Shown: positions 1-8,904, counted from the first letter of the stretch. The stretch: 33,698 bases of DNA from JAICWP01 sp035252015 (GCA_035252015.1 DATFDP010000262.1:1-33698), one strand, 5' to 3'. Numbers and translations: made by a program. The notes: generated by a model not told the origin, from the letters alone.

Positions 1-314
1 TGGCGGGCGCGCTCCAGTCGGCGGCGGGAGGTGAACTCCGCCAGCCAGCGCGGGCGGCCGGCCAGCGGCAGCCAGAACTCGGGGCGGTAAACCTGCAGGC
101 CGGCGGGGGTAGCGGGATCGTCGCCCTGAGCGCGATGCTGCCACCACGCGGAAAAACTGCCGCGCAAATGATGCGGATAATTGATCCACACCACCTGGAA
201 GTAAGCCGCCAGGCGGCTGAGCACAAAATGCCGCGCCTGCCAGTGCGGTTGCCAGCGGTCAGGCACTAGCCCGAGTATCCCCACCTCGGGAAAAAGCGGG
301 CGTGGATAATTCAT
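1..314 (-). CDS. Glycosyltransferase (GT4-like), N-terminal part only
   Basis: Reading frame on the minus strand that starts with ATG at 314-312 and runs off the left edge, so only about 104 residues are visible. The protein begins MNYPRPLFPEVGILGLVPDR and continues with W..HWQARH.VLSRLA..F.VVWINYPHH. A short strand, then an aromatic/basic stretch and a second VVW(I/V)N strand is how many GT4-type glycosyltransferases (GT-B fold, TuaH-like or capsule-type) begin. The catalytic C-terminal half lies outside the window, so donor and acceptor cannot be told. There is no signal peptide, which fits a cytoplasmic enzyme. The gene is transcribed away from the rest of the window. The family call rests on resemblance of the N-terminus only. 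Confidence 0.6.
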   Translation of the reverse strand, partial: MNYPRPLFPEVGILGLVPDRWQPHWQARHFVLSRLAAYFQVVWINYPHHLRGSFSAWWQHRAQGDDPATPAGLQVYRPEFWLPLAGRPRWLAEFTSRRRLERAR

Positions 315-526
315 CCGCACGGTTCAGGCCTGATGCTGCGTGGCACCCCGAACTCCACAAATGACGCGCTATTCAGCTGAGACGAAGTGAGACGAAATCT
401 GTCCCAATTTTTGTCGTTTGATGGCTTATCCACGGCCGAAAGTTGTCCAGAATTGGAACACCCGGATTTGAACAAAAATAATTCTAAGGATAGTCAGCCA
501 ACTGTCCTCAAGAACAGTCGGAACTC

Positions 527-1239
527 TCACTCCGTCGCGGCAATACTGGAGAACCCGTAGGTGTCGTTCTGGCCAGTACCCCCGGGGCAGGATGAACCGT
601 AGACGTAGTTGAAGCCGATTCCCGGTGATCCGTAGTTGCCGTAAGTCGAATCGTAAGCGCTCAGAATCGCTACGCCGTTTCTGTAGGTGGTAATCGTCCC
701 ATTAGAGTAGGTTGCTGAAATCGCATCTCCATTCTTGACCCCGTACGACGAGCCGTTGGCTGTCTTTAGCACAGTGAAGTCACCAAGTGCGCCGTTCCAG
801 CGCACGATCATCGCGTAGGCCTTGCTTGTGCCACCCACTGAAAAATTGACCTCATAGCCTTTGATTGAGTAAGACGCGATACCGGTGTGCAGTCGCAGTT
901 CCACTTCCGGATAACAGGGACTGCCCTCCGCGGGAGCGCCGGAGGTGACAAATACTTTCGCCGACACACCATGCGAACTGTTCCAAACGCCTTTCAACAC
1001 TGCTGTCGCATCTGAGTAGTTGGCCCGAGTCTGTATTCCTTCCTTGCCCCACGCCTTACCGTGATAGGTGGCCACATCGGCCCAGTTCACCCTGACTGAT
1101 GGCCGTCGGTCCACACTGACCCTTCTGAAATCGTCGATTCCTGATTGGGAATCGTCGTGGAGTATTTGATGGCAATGCCGGCAACACAGGCCAAAGACAA
1201 GACCATCAGGCAAGCGGGCTCAAATATAATTTTGCACAT
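527..1239 (-). pseudogene. Frameshifted secreted LamG-like (concanavalin-fold) protein
   Basis: The natural start is ATG 1239-1237, six bases behind a strong GGAGGG ribosome site. It opens a signal-peptide-like N-terminus (MCKIIFEPACLMVLSLACVAG). This frame ends at TGA 1089-1087 after 50 residues (..WTDGHQSG*). The rest continues one frame over, from VNWADVATYHGKAW to the stop at 527. Restoring one G in the GGG run at 1090-1092 would rejoin both halves into about 237 residues. The product resembles residues 24-220 of the protein at 2392-4869, sharing WNGA.G.F, SYGVK.GD, the NG.....D.TY segment and GS/QPG.GF. The fold is probably a concanavalin-like lectin/glucanase domain, so a carbohydrate-binding secreted protein is likely. 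Whether the frameshift is a true mutation or a homopolymer sequencing error cannot be decided here. Confidence 0.75.
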
Positions 1240-1315
1240 TTTCCCTCCAAAGGATGAAGGGGCGCGGTCTAGAGGCTTGCGGATTTCTTAATTGGGTATC
1301 GCGAGTGCTCGTCAA

Positions 1316-1344
1316 ATCCCACACCTACAGGTGACACAAGTCAA
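1316..1344 (-). promoter_or_regulatory. Candidate promoter with internal palindrome
   Basis: Minus-strand TTGACT (1344-1339), a 17-base spacer, then TGGGAT (1321-1316), about 77 bases upstream of the LamG-like start. The spacer contains the palindrome CACCTACAGGTG (1322-1333), which is placed like an operator. The -10 box is poor, so this is only a candidate. I see nothing else in 1240-1565. Confidence 0.25.
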
Positions 1345-1565
1345 TTCGCTTTTTCGTTCAGTGTTTCCAGGGACTTAGGAAAAATTCACAGAACAGCATC
1401 ATAACGTACCAGCTCGCTCGGCACGGCTGAAAGCCAGAGGTGAACGCGTGAAGTGCGGGCACGTGACTACGCATCAAGGCAAGAGCCGCTAGGCGAGAAC
1501 TGTGGCCAGTTAAAGCAACACTCGCGGCTGGAAAAGAAAGGAAAAAATGTACAGCACTGCGATTT

Positions 1566-1775
1566 TCAGTTTGCCGTCGTTCCCGCTTTCGCACCACAGG
1601 CTGGACAGCACGGAGCTCCGCCCAAGTGTGCAAACCGTGTACTGCAAACGGAGCAGCGCCAAAACCTGAAGAAACCCTTTTCGAGGCGTTCTGGCCCAAT
1701 CACTACCGCTTCATCTGCTGCGGCATCCATTTTCAAGCCGGACGTTGCTTCTGCCATTTTAGCGTCAACCCCCAT
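1566..1775 (-). CDS. Small zinc-ribbon-like protein (possible)
   Basis: A 69-residue frame starting at ATG 1775; ATG 1757 is an alternative giving 63 residues. The C-terminal half reads WRCSVCSTRFAHLGG, then CCPACGAK: two CxxC knuckles about 13 residues apart, the usual layout of a rubredoxin-like or zinc-ribbon fold. The N-terminal half is Ala/Glu-rich and featureless. There is no signal peptide and no strong ribosome site. It lies alone between the frameshifted LamG gene and the IPT-protein gene. The zinc-binding pattern is the only support, and a chance frame in this otherwise empty stretch is possible. No function can be assigned. Confidence 0.4.
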   Translation of the reverse strand: MGVDAKMAEATSGLKMDAAADEAVVIGPERLEKGFFRFWRCSVCSTRFAHLGGAPCCPACGAKAGTTAN

Positions 1776-2391
1776 CGGACTACCCCGTTTTATTCGACTG
1801 TGAGAGTACTTCCTCCCGTGAATGTGTCGAATAGGGTGAACGCCCGAGAAAAATCGCCTCATCCTGTGGAAAACTGATCGAGCGACCTTCGTGCTTGAGG
1901 CCAGATTTGCCTTAATGGTCCTTTATGAGTCTCATAAACGTTGTACGCGGAGCCTGGGGCGAACCGATGCTGATCGCGGCACATTGCCTATTAGCAGTGC
2001 AGTTATAACCACCGATTCGACTTCGACGTTTAGCTCTTTCAGAGAAAATGCCAGACCGCTGCGAAAGGTCACAACGCCTTGTACTCTGCTCGAATATTCG
2101 CTAGTATCGATACACATTTGTACACCCCAGGAACTGTATAGGGTCTGAGTAAGCGAATCTCTTAGCGTGGCAGACCCGCCAAGTCGCCGCTTTCAACTTT
2201 TCAAGCAGCACCACATGACGTAGTTTGCGCGCACTTCCATCTGGCTTCCAAGGTGAAGATTTCGGAGCCCAGCTCCAATCGCCACGTCGTTGTTTTGCAG
2301 CCTGTGCGTGAGCCGATGCTCACGTTGGGATCACACGTCCCGCGACCAAATCGTTGTCGGTAGCAAGCGGGCCATTCGACGGAGTGGAACG
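1776..2391. other. Intergenic stretch with no recognised gene
   Basis: About 600 bases upstream of the IPT-protein gene. Open frames here encode nothing recognisable and lack ribosome sites. In-frame codons upstream of 2392 extend the next gene to 2290, but that extension (Cys/Arg-rich, before the signal peptide) is not credible. I see no clear promoter or repeat. Confidence 0.5.
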
Positions 2392-4869
2392 ATGAAGCGG
2401 CTGTGGCTGATCGGGTATCCCCTTCTTGTCCTTTTTTTTGCTGGAGTTGCTGGAGCGCAGACCTACACCACGAATTTTCCCCTTACCGAGAACCCAATCT
2501 CCGAGAGCGGAAAGTGGATCAATGGTGGAGTCGTGGGCCTGGATTGGAACAACGTCGCCACCACCACTGGATTTGCCTATGGCACCGATCCAGGTCAAGT
2601 CGCCTATGCCGATTCCTGGGCTTTACTGACCGGCACGTGGGGACAGGATCAAACGGTTCAAGCCACGATTAAGGATCATTCTCCCAATGTCAATTGCCAT
2701 CAGGAGCATGAGTTGGTCCTTCGGGGTAGTCTGGCAGCCCATGTTGCTACAGGCTATGAAGTTACAGTTCGTGCGACAAACGACTCCAACTCCTATTTGC
2801 TTATCGCTCGCTGGAACGGAGCCATTGGCAACTTCACCTATCTCACGTTCCTCTCTGGCTCGACTTACGGTGTGAAAACCGGTGACGTGTTCAAGGCCAC
2901 CATCGTTGGAAACGTAATCACCGCCTACATCAATGGCGTACAGAAAGCCAGGGTCACCGATAACACCTACGCAAGCGGACAGCCGGGAATGGGTTTTTAC
3001 TTGGATAATCCCGCCAGCTGTTCTGGAACGAACGCCAATTACGGCTACACGAACTACACCGCTGTGGCCGCTTCCAGCGGTACGACCACGACTCCTGCTC
3101 CCACCGTAACCGCGATCTCGCCGGCTTCGGGTCCTTCGGGTGGCGGCACCGCGGTTGCCATCACCGGCACTGGATTCTCGCTGGGGGCGACGGTGCAGTT
3201 GGGTGGAACGGCGGCCAGCTTAGTGAATGTAGTTAACAGCACGACCATTGCTGCCGTTACCCCGGCGCACGTGGCCGGCGCTGTCAATGTCGTTGTCTCC
3301 AATACCGACGGCCAGAGCGGGACCTTACCCAGTGGTTATACGTATACTTCAGAAACCGGCATCAGCTTCGTGCAAGGCAATTCCGGTCCGAGCACACTGC
3401 AGTCGTCGAACGTCTCACTAACGGTGGCTTTTCCACAGGCCCAGATCGCGGGGGATCTGAACGTTGTGGCTATTGGTTGGGGGGATACGACCTCCGCCAT
3501 CAGTTCAGTCACAGACGACCAGGGAAACACCTACCTGCGTGCCGTGGGGCCGACAAAGACCACCGGGCTGCAGCAGGCAATCTACTATGCCCGCAATATC
3601 GTCAGCGGCAGCAACCGGGTGACGGTCACCTTTAACCAGCCAGCGTCCTATCCTGACGTCCGTATTCTGGAATACGGCGGAGTGGACACCAACGTTCCGC
3701 TGGATGTTACGGCTGCGGCAGTGGGGACAGGAACGACCGCCAACAGCGGACTCGCGACTACTACCTCAGCAACTGAACTCATTTTTGCATCGGGCACAAC
3801 CGGCAGCAATTTCAGCGCCGCTGGTTCTGGCTTTACGAACCGAGGTATCAATGTCTTCGGCAATATTGCTGAAGATAAGAACGTCTCCACCGCCGGCACA
3901 TACAGTGCCGCTGCTACTACGAATTACAGCAACTGGATCATGCAGATGGCCGCCTTCCGTGCTGCTGTTTCCTCGGGAGTGCCTGCTGTGGCTCCTCCCA
4001 CGGTGACGGCGGTTTCGCCCAATTCCGGTCCTTCTGCCGGCGGCACCGCAATTACCATCACGGGCACTGGCTTCACGTCGGGTGCCACGGTGCAGGTGGG
4101 CGGAACAACAGCTGGCGGAGTGAACGTAATCAGCAGTACTACTGCAACTGCTGTCACACCTGCGCATGTGGCCGGCACTGCTAGCCTCGTTGTTACCAAT
4201 CCGAACGGGCAAAGCGGAACTCTGTCGAATGCCTACACTTACACTTCCGCGAAAACCATCAGTTTCATCCAGGCTAATTCTGCTCCCAGCACGCTGCAGG
4301 CTTGGAACTCTTCTGTCACCGTGAGCTACCTTCAGGTCCAGCAGGCGGGTGACTTGAATATTGTGGCCGTCGGCTGGGGGGACACGACCTCTGCCGTTAG
4401 TTCGGTCACCGATAGCCAAGGCAATGTTTACGTGCGAGCCATAGGTCCAACCAAGACCACCGGGTTGCAGCAGGTCATTTACTACGCTCGTAACGTCGTG
4501 GGCGGAAGCAACCAGGTACTTGTCACCTTTAACCAGGCAGCATCTTACCCGGATGTTCGCATTCTGGAATACCGTGGCGTAGACACGAATAGTCCGCTGG
4601 ACGTAACGGCGGCAAACGTGGGAACGGGAACAGCCGCCAATAGCGGTTTTGCCAGTACTACTTCTCCCACAGAGCTAATTTTTGCAAGCGGAACAACGGG
4701 CAACGTCTTCAGTTCCGCCGGCACGGGATTTATTAACCGCGGGATCAATGCCTACGGCAACATTGCGGAAGACAAGGCTGTCACCGCTACTGGCGCCTAC
4801 AACGCCACTGCAACCACCAGTTCCAGTAATTGGATCATGCAGATGGCTACCTTCAGGGCGGCGTTTTGA
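2392..4869 (+). CDS. Secreted LamG-like / IPT-TIG multidomain protein
   Basis: 825 residues from ATG 2392, chosen because GGAG lies eight bases upstream and the protein then opens with a clean signal peptide (MKRLWLIGYPLLVLFFAGVAGAQ). Domains by eye: LamG-like domain at about 24-220, the intact relative of the frameshifted gene at 527-1239; IPT/TIG Ig-like domain at about 237-320 (TVTAISPASGPSGGGT..ITG.GF); a ~200-residue module at 322-525; a second IPT at 536-620; and a second copy of the module at 621-825. Each module contains AGDLNVVAIGWGDTTSA, SSVTD.QGN.Y, PDVRILEY.GVDTN.PLDV and ends NWIMQMA.FRAA. IPT domains are rigid surface-stalk modules. The 200-residue module recurs in secreted acidobacterial proteins but I cannot name a function. 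A role in surface binding or adhesion is inference. There are no catalytic motifs and no C-terminal anchor. Confidence 0.85.
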   Translation: MKRLWLIGYPLLVLFFAGVAGAQTYTTNFPLTENPISESGKWINGGVVGLDWNNVATTTGFAYGTDPGQVAYADSWALLTGTWGQDQTVQATIKDHSPNVNCHQEHELVLRGSLAAHVATGYEVTVRATNDSNSYLLIARWNGAIGNFTYLTFLSGSTYGVKTGDVFKATIVGNVITAYINGVQKARVTDNTYASGQPGMGFYLDNPASCSGTNANYGYTNYTAVAASSGTTTTPAPTVTAISPASGPSGGGTAVAITGTGFSLGATVQLGGTAASLVNVVNSTTIAAVTPAHVAGAVNVVVSNTDGQSGTLPSGYTYTSETGISFVQGNSGPSTLQSSNVSLTVAFPQAQIAGDLNVVAIGWGDTTSAISSVTDDQGNTYLRAVGPTKTTGLQQAIYYARNIVSGSNRVTVTFNQPASYPDVRILEYGGVDTNVPLDVTAAAVGTGTTANSGLATTTSATELIFASGTTGSNFSAAGSGFTNRGINVFGNIAEDKNVSTAGTYSAAATTNYSNWIMQMAAFRAAVSSGVPAVAPPTVTAVSPNSGPSAGGTAITITGTGFTSGATVQVGGTTAGGVNVISSTTATAVTPAHVAGTASLVVTNPNGQSGTLSNAYTYTSAKTISFIQANSAPSTLQAWNSSVTVSYLQVQQAGDLNIVAVGWGDTTSAVSSVTDSQGNVYVRAIGPTKTTGLQQVIYYARNVVGGSNQVLVTFNQAASYPDVRILEYRGVDTNSPLDVTAANVGTGTAANSGFASTTSPTELIFASGTTGNVFSSAGTGFINRGINAYGNIAEDKAVTATGAYNATATTSSSNWIMQMATFRAAF
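3100..3996 (+). repeat. Tandem coding repeat, unit 1 (IPT + 200-aa module)
   Basis: First of two in-frame copies inside the gene at 2392-4869. It begins at the codon for PTVTAISP and includes the linker after the first NWIMQMAAFRAA. The protein is very similar to unit 2, but the DNA differs at many third positions, so the duplication is not recent. Confidence 0.85.
3997..4866 (+). repeat. Tandem coding repeat, unit 2 (IPT + 200-aa module)
   Basis: Second copy, beginning PTVTAVSPNSGPS and ending at the last sense codon. It lacks only the short linker found at the end of unit 1. The boundary falls exactly before an IPT domain, so the evolutionary unit is IPT plus module. Confidence 0.85.
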
Positions 4870-4952
4870 CGGGCATTTTTAGGATTTTGCGGCCGGGCAA
4901 CCAGAGTAGCACCTAGGGCATCCTCTAAGCGATCAGATTTCCTGGTCGCCGT

Positions 4953-6617
4953 ATGCCTATACGCAGCGCAAGGTCCTGTGCAGTGGTGCTCGCCTTAATG
5001 TTCACCTGGGCCGGTTGTGGGAGTGGCGGAAATTCCTCTAGCGGCAGTTCTCCTCAAGCCCCCGCTCCCGGAGGTTCACAGGGAACAAGTTCGGTGGTCT
5101 CTGTTACTTTGACCGGGCCAGGCACTGGTACGGTAACCAGCGATCCGCCTGGAATCGCCTGCGGCCAAACTTGTAGCGGCAGCTTTCCTGATGGTACCGT
5201 GGTGACGCTCAGCGTGGTTCCTGATTCTCAGAGTGGGTCAGTCTTCTCAAACTGGAGTGGAGCATGCAGCGGGAATACCTCCTGCACCTTCACGGTGAAT
5301 GGCGCTGCCTCAGTGAGCGCAGTCTTTCATGCCTCGCTTCAGTCTATTAAGCACGTAGTTTTTATGCTGCAGGAGAACCGCAGCTTCGATCACTATTTCG
5401 GCCATCTGGCCGATTACTGGAAGGCTAATGGCTATCCTTCTCAGAATTTTGACGGCATGCCTTCTGGCGCGTCCAATCCCAGTTACGACGGCCGCTCACA
5501 GATCGGCGCTTACCACCTGCTCAGCCAGTGTGTAGAGAGCCCGGACCCGTCCTGGAACGAAAGCCACATGGACTTCAACCTCTCGGACCCGACGTCTACG
5601 ACCCCCAACCTCGATGGCTTCGTCTACACTGCCGGGCAAACCGCCAGAAACTGGGGCCGGTATGACACGCAGGGCATTCGCGCCATGGGCTACTATGACG
5701 CTTCCGACCTGCCTTACTACTATTTTATGTCGTCGAACTTTGCGACTTCCGACCGCTGGTTCTCGCCGGCTTTGACTCGCACCCAGCCCAACCGCATGTA
5801 CCTGATGGCGGCTACTTCCGGTGGCTATGCCGGGGGGTACACGATTGGCGCAGGCGCTCCTCCCCTGGCGGCCAAGACTATTTTTCAGCTGCTGGATGAA
5901 CATGGGCTGACCTGGAAAATTTATGTCAGCGATTACCACAACGGTTCTCCTGTCACCTACTTCACTATGTTCACCTACGACCACGCTCCGCACACCGCGA
6001 ACGTAGTCCCCATTTCGCAGTATTTCTCCGACGTTTCACATGGAACGTTACCCGACGTTGCTATGATCGAGGGAGGGTATGCCAGCGGCCGTGATGAGCA
6101 TCCCTCTGATTTTGACACGCCAGTGAGCGGCAATGTCCAAGTTGGGTCCAAGTATGTCTCAGGCATCATCAACGCATTGATGACGAGTCCCTCCTGGAAG
6201 GACTCGCTGTTCATTCTCAGCTTCGACGAGGGCGGTGGGTTCTACGATCATGTGCCGCCGCAACCGACTGTCAGCCCTGACGGCATTCCGCCTCAGGATC
6301 TCCGGTCCGGCGACGTATGCACTACCGGAGGGCAGAACAGTCCAACTTGCGACTTCAATTACACGGGTTACCGGGTTCCACTCATCGTCATCTCGCCATT
6401 TACGCGCAAACATTACGTCTCTCACACCACTACTGATTACACGGCAATTCTCAAGTTCATCGAAACACGCTTCAATCTGCCGAGTCTCACCGCACGTGAC
6501 GCCGCGCAGATGGATATGACGGAATTCTTCGATTTCGCCGATGGCCCTTGGATGACTCCTCCCGCCCCGCCCGCTCAGCCGGCAAACCATCCCTGTTACC
6601 TGAACCACCTTCCATGA
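4953..6617 (+). CDS. Phospholipase C / phosphoesterase-family lipoprotein
   Basis: 554 residues. The N-terminus has a hydrophobic segment ending in an imperfect lipobox (TWAG-C) and a Ser/Gly/Pro-rich linker, suggesting an exported, membrane-tethered protein. Residues about 48-126 form an InlB-B-type repeat (G.GTVTSDPPGI.CG..C, then F.NWSGACSG..SC). The catalytic domain starts at 132: HVVFMLQENRSFDHYFG with metal-binding E141/N142, then DVAMIEGGY..GRDEHP, then FDEGGGFYDHVPP from 424, then YRVPLIVISPF, and finally FIETRFNLP near the C-terminus. These are the conserved blocks of the bacterial phosphatidylcholine-type phospholipase C / acid phosphatase AcpA family (phosphoesterase family). The likely role is hydrolysis of extracytoplasmic phosphodiesters or phospholipids; the substrate is unknown. 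No good ribosome site precedes ATG 4953. The gene stands alone and converges with the next gene on the minus strand. Confidence 0.88.
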   Translation: MPIRSARSCAVVLALMFTWAGCGSGGNSSSGSSPQAPAPGGSQGTSSVVSVTLTGPGTGTVTSDPPGIACGQTCSGSFPDGTVVTLSVVPDSQSGSVFSNWSGACSGNTSCTFTVNGAASVSAVFHASLQSIKHVVFMLQENRSFDHYFGHLADYWKANGYPSQNFDGMPSGASNPSYDGRSQIGAYHLLSQCVESPDPSWNESHMDFNLSDPTSTTPNLDGFVYTAGQTARNWGRYDTQGIRAMGYYDASDLPYYYFMSSNFATSDRWFSPALTRTQPNRMYLMAATSGGYAGGYTIGAGAPPLAAKTIFQLLDEHGLTWKIYVSDYHNGSPVTYFTMFTYDHAPHTANVVPISQYFSDVSHGTLPDVAMIEGGYASGRDEHPSDFDTPVSGNVQVGSKYVSGIINALMTSPSWKDSLFILSFDEGGGFYDHVPPQPTVSPDGIPPQDLRSGDVCTTGGQNSPTCDFNYTGYRVPLIVISPFTRKHYVSHTTTDYTAILKFIETRFNLPSLTARDAAQMDMTEFFDFADGPWMTPPAPPAQPANHPCYLNHLP

Positions 6618-6707
6618 TCTGACCGGGCAGCGAACTGCGAGCGCTAGCGTTCAATCGCTGAAATTCTTTTGTTCCCAGTTCTATGCAGGATAGTGTCTGC
6701 AGGCGCC

Positions 6708-8399
6708 TTATTGAATTCCCAAAGCGCGCAGAGGAACGACAATATCATGGTTCAAAGTCATCATAGGGAGGCGCAGGTCTGTTTGTGTCGGCTTCGAAAC
6801 CGCTTGATTTTCGTAGAGCTGCAAGTAATGAACCTTACCATCCCAGACGATTGGGAGGTCGTCGATGAGCTTGAATTGGCGAGTTTTTAGAAGCTCGCGT
6901 AACACCTGTTGTGAGGGGTGAACCACCTCTGTTTCATCGGCAATCAGAACATGCTTGATACCATAACCTGCCATCATGCTTTGCACTTCGGACTGATTGC
7001 GCACAAGTTCGGTACTTCCAAAGGTTGCCATTATACGCGTCGCGTACAGTCCCTTTCTGAAGAGGACAAAACGGTGCTGCTGGTCTTGTAATCGCAAGTA
7101 GAAACCGACGTTGGTGCTGTCAACATCATCTCCATCAAACAGCAGAATCTCCCGCCCCGGAATTCCCGCAACGAGGCTGTGCACGGCATTGCTATATCCG
7201 GATACGCATGGGTACTTAGCATGCCAGTCACCTGGCAGGTAAGCGAGCAGCAGGACCACAGACGCTGCGCCCAGCAGGGGTCGCAGGCGAGCAGCCCGGA
7301 AATCAATGGCGAACGGCCAGCAGGCAAAATATATAATCGGCGGCACAGCGTACATGAAATAACGAGGCTCTCGGGCGTTCAAAAATGAAAACGTCAGAAA
7401 GCAAGCCAAGATCCAGCTCAACATCACAGCCGTATCACGCCGGCGTCCCCACCACCAACTCAAGACGATGCCGGACAAGCTCAGCCCCAGAACGGGCCAG
7501 CCGATGTCCTGGGGCAGAGCGCGCAAGTAGAACAGCAGACCGGAAGATTGCAAGGCGTGCCTGGTCACGACGTGATCAGCAATGCTGGAAAGGTGGACTT
7601 TCACGGCCAGCACATAGAACGGGACCACCAACAGGGCGGAAGCACCAAGAATTATGAGTCCGCGCCGGCTCACAAAAGTGCGCCATTTGCCTACGGCAAT
7701 CGCCGAGAACAAACAAAACGGCGCCAGATAAATACTCTGCTGCTTGGTGAGCACGGCCAGGGAGGCTGTGATGACGAACCAGGCCAAGGTGCGCGTTCGC
7801 TGTGTCCGAAGGAACCTCAACCAGAAGTAGGTTGCTGCTATACACAGAGCCAGGGACGGCACCTCGAGCATAACCGCCTGCTCGTAAACAACGATTGAGG
7901 GAAGCAAAGCCAGTGCCAGGCCAGCAAAAGCCGCTGCCCACGGATCAAGCAACTCGCGGATTAGTAAGAACCAGAAAGTCAGGCCGAGAAGGGAGAACCA
8001 CAGAACTGTCAGACGAGCGGCGAGAATCGTCGGTCCGAAGACCCGAAACACCACTCCTTCAATAAAAGGAAAAAATGGCGGCCAGTGAACGAGTCCAAGA
8101 GTGGAGTAGCGGGCGTAAAACTCGTATGTGTACTGCACGGGATGCCAAATTGGAAGGTCAGTAAGCAAATCGGCGAAGTATATGCTGGTCATCACGTGAG
8201 TACCTTCGTCGTGCATGCTGAAGTCACGGGACCTGTGTATGTTGTGCAGAGTGATGACTGCTGCGGCGAGGAGCACAATAACCAGGAGGCACGTGCTGCG
8301 CATGGGTTGTCGCCGGACGTCAGATTTCTGAGGGTTTTTCGCCGGCGTCCCCGCCCGTGACTCCGTAACTGCAACGATGGTTTGAGGATATTCGGTCAT
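6708..8399 (-). CDS. GT-C family (GT39/ArnT-like) membrane glycosyltransferase
   Basis: 563 residues from ATG 8399; a TTG at 8471 and an ATG at 8303 are alternatives, and none has a clear ribosome site. After a polar N-terminal stretch comes a first membrane helix (CLLVIVLLAAAVITL). Next is the short loop RDFSMHDEGTHV, whose Asp-Glu pair matches the catalytic DE/DD motif of GT-C enzymes (dolichyl-phosphate-mannose protein mannosyltransferase, ArnT and related). About ten more hydrophobic helices follow, with PREP-type loop residues (NAREPRYFMY), then a soluble C-terminal domain of about 150 residues. Such enzymes use polyprenyl-phosphate sugars to glycosylate lipids or proteins on the outer face of the inner membrane. 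The acceptor is unknown. The DPM-synthase-like GT2 at 10226 could supply its polyprenyl-phosphate sugar donor (inference). Confidence 0.82.
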   Translation of the reverse strand: MTEYPQTIVAVTESRAGTPAKNPQKSDVRRQPMRSTCLLVIVLLAAAVITLHNIHRSRDFSMHDEGTHVMTSIYFADLLTDLPIWHPVQYTYEFYARYSTLGLVHWPPFFPFIEGVVFRVFGPTILAARLTVLWFSLLGLTFWFLLIRELLDPWAAAFAGLALALLPSIVVYEQAVMLEVPSLALCIAATYFWLRFLRTQRTRTLAWFVITASLAVLTKQQSIYLAPFCLFSAIAVGKWRTFVSRRGLIILGASALLVVPFYVLAVKVHLSSIADHVVTRHALQSSGLLFYLRALPQDIGWPVLGLSLSGIVLSWWWGRRRDTAVMLSWILACFLTFSFLNAREPRYFMYAVPPIIYFACWPFAIDFRAARLRPLLGAASVVLLLAYLPGDWHAKYPCVSGYSNAVHSLVAGIPGREILLFDGDDVDSTNVGFYLRLQDQQHRFVLFRKGLYATRIMATFGSTELVRNQSEVQSMMAGYGIKHVLIADETEVVHPSQQVLRELLKTRQFKLIDDLPIVWDGKVHYLQLYENQAVSKPTQTDLRLPMMTLNHDIVVPLRALGIQ

Positions 8400-8622
8400 T
8401 TTAGCTAGCTGCAAGCGGTAGAAGCGGATCGGCCCAGGAGTGAGCCGATAGCAGCGCCACCGTGAACGCAACCGGACTCATAGTGTATCTCGGCGTGCGG
8501 CGCCGCTGGAATCTTGTTTGCACGATGCTGAAATCCACTTGCACGAGTCAGTCCATCCACTCCGTTGCTGCCGCTCATAATGACAGCCTGAGCCGAATGC
8601 TTATCTTTTCTGGAGAGGCAAA

Positions 8623-8638
8623 TGGCACGAAAGTGCCA
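8623..8638. repeat. Perfect hairpin with GAAA tetraloop
   Basis: TGGCAC-GAAA-GTGCCA: a six-base-pair stem closed by a GNRA-type loop when read on the plus strand. It lies about 225 bases upstream of the GT39 start. It could be part of an untranslated RNA or a protein-binding site. Confidence 0.45.
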
Positions 8639-8753
8639 CTAGTCAAAGGGCATGCCACTCGAACGATGCAGAGGATCGCGTCCAGTGTGCAATGACTTAT
8701 CTCACTGTGGAAGCAAATTTCTGCAGATTTTGCATCGAATTATTTCCGCCAGA

Positions 8754-8769
8754 TTCATGCCAGCATGAA
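8754..8769. promoter_or_regulatory. 16-base palindrome, operator candidate
   Basis: TTCATGC-CA-GCATGAA: perfect seven-base arms around two bases, the size of a dimeric repressor site. It lies between the end of the OpgC-like gene and the start of the GT39-like gene. No regulator is encoded nearby. Confidence 0.3.
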
Positions 8770-8837
8770 CACTTCTGTGAGACAGACGTAACGCTCGTTT
8801 CAGCTACTGCTCTGGTTTGATGCTTGCTGGAGGGCGC

Positions 8838-8876
8838 AAAAAGACCGCGCATCCAGCACCCCGGCTTCTTGGGTGC
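8838..8876 (-). terminator. Candidate terminator after the OpgC-like gene
   Basis: Read on the minus strand, GCACCC - nine bases - GGGTGC (8876-8856), followed about 12 bases later by TCTTTTT (8844-8838). It sits about 30 bases past the OpgC-like stop. The gap between hairpin and T-run is longer than ideal. Confidence 0.35.
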
Positions 8877-8904
8877 GAACCACGTGGGGGAATTGTTGCT
8901 CCCG

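Larger units (their letters stand above)
8400..8904. other. Intergenic region between OpgC-like and GT39-like genes
   Basis: About 500 bases, no credible coding frame. It holds two perfect inverted repeats and a terminator candidate, each listed separately. It should contain the GT39 promoter, but I cannot pick a convincing -35/-10 pair. Confidence 0.5.

Noticed and set aside
1089..1110. Programmed ribosomal frameshift in the LamG-like gene
   Set aside because: No slippery heptamer; a one-base loss in a G run explains it more simply.
2290..2391. N-terminal extension of the IPT protein
   Set aside because: It would put 34 polar residues before a good signal peptide, and the ribosome site favours 2392.
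3100..4866. Repeat array resembling a mobile or CRISPR-like structure
   Set aside because: The repeats are ~900-base in-frame protein-domain duplications with third-position divergence.
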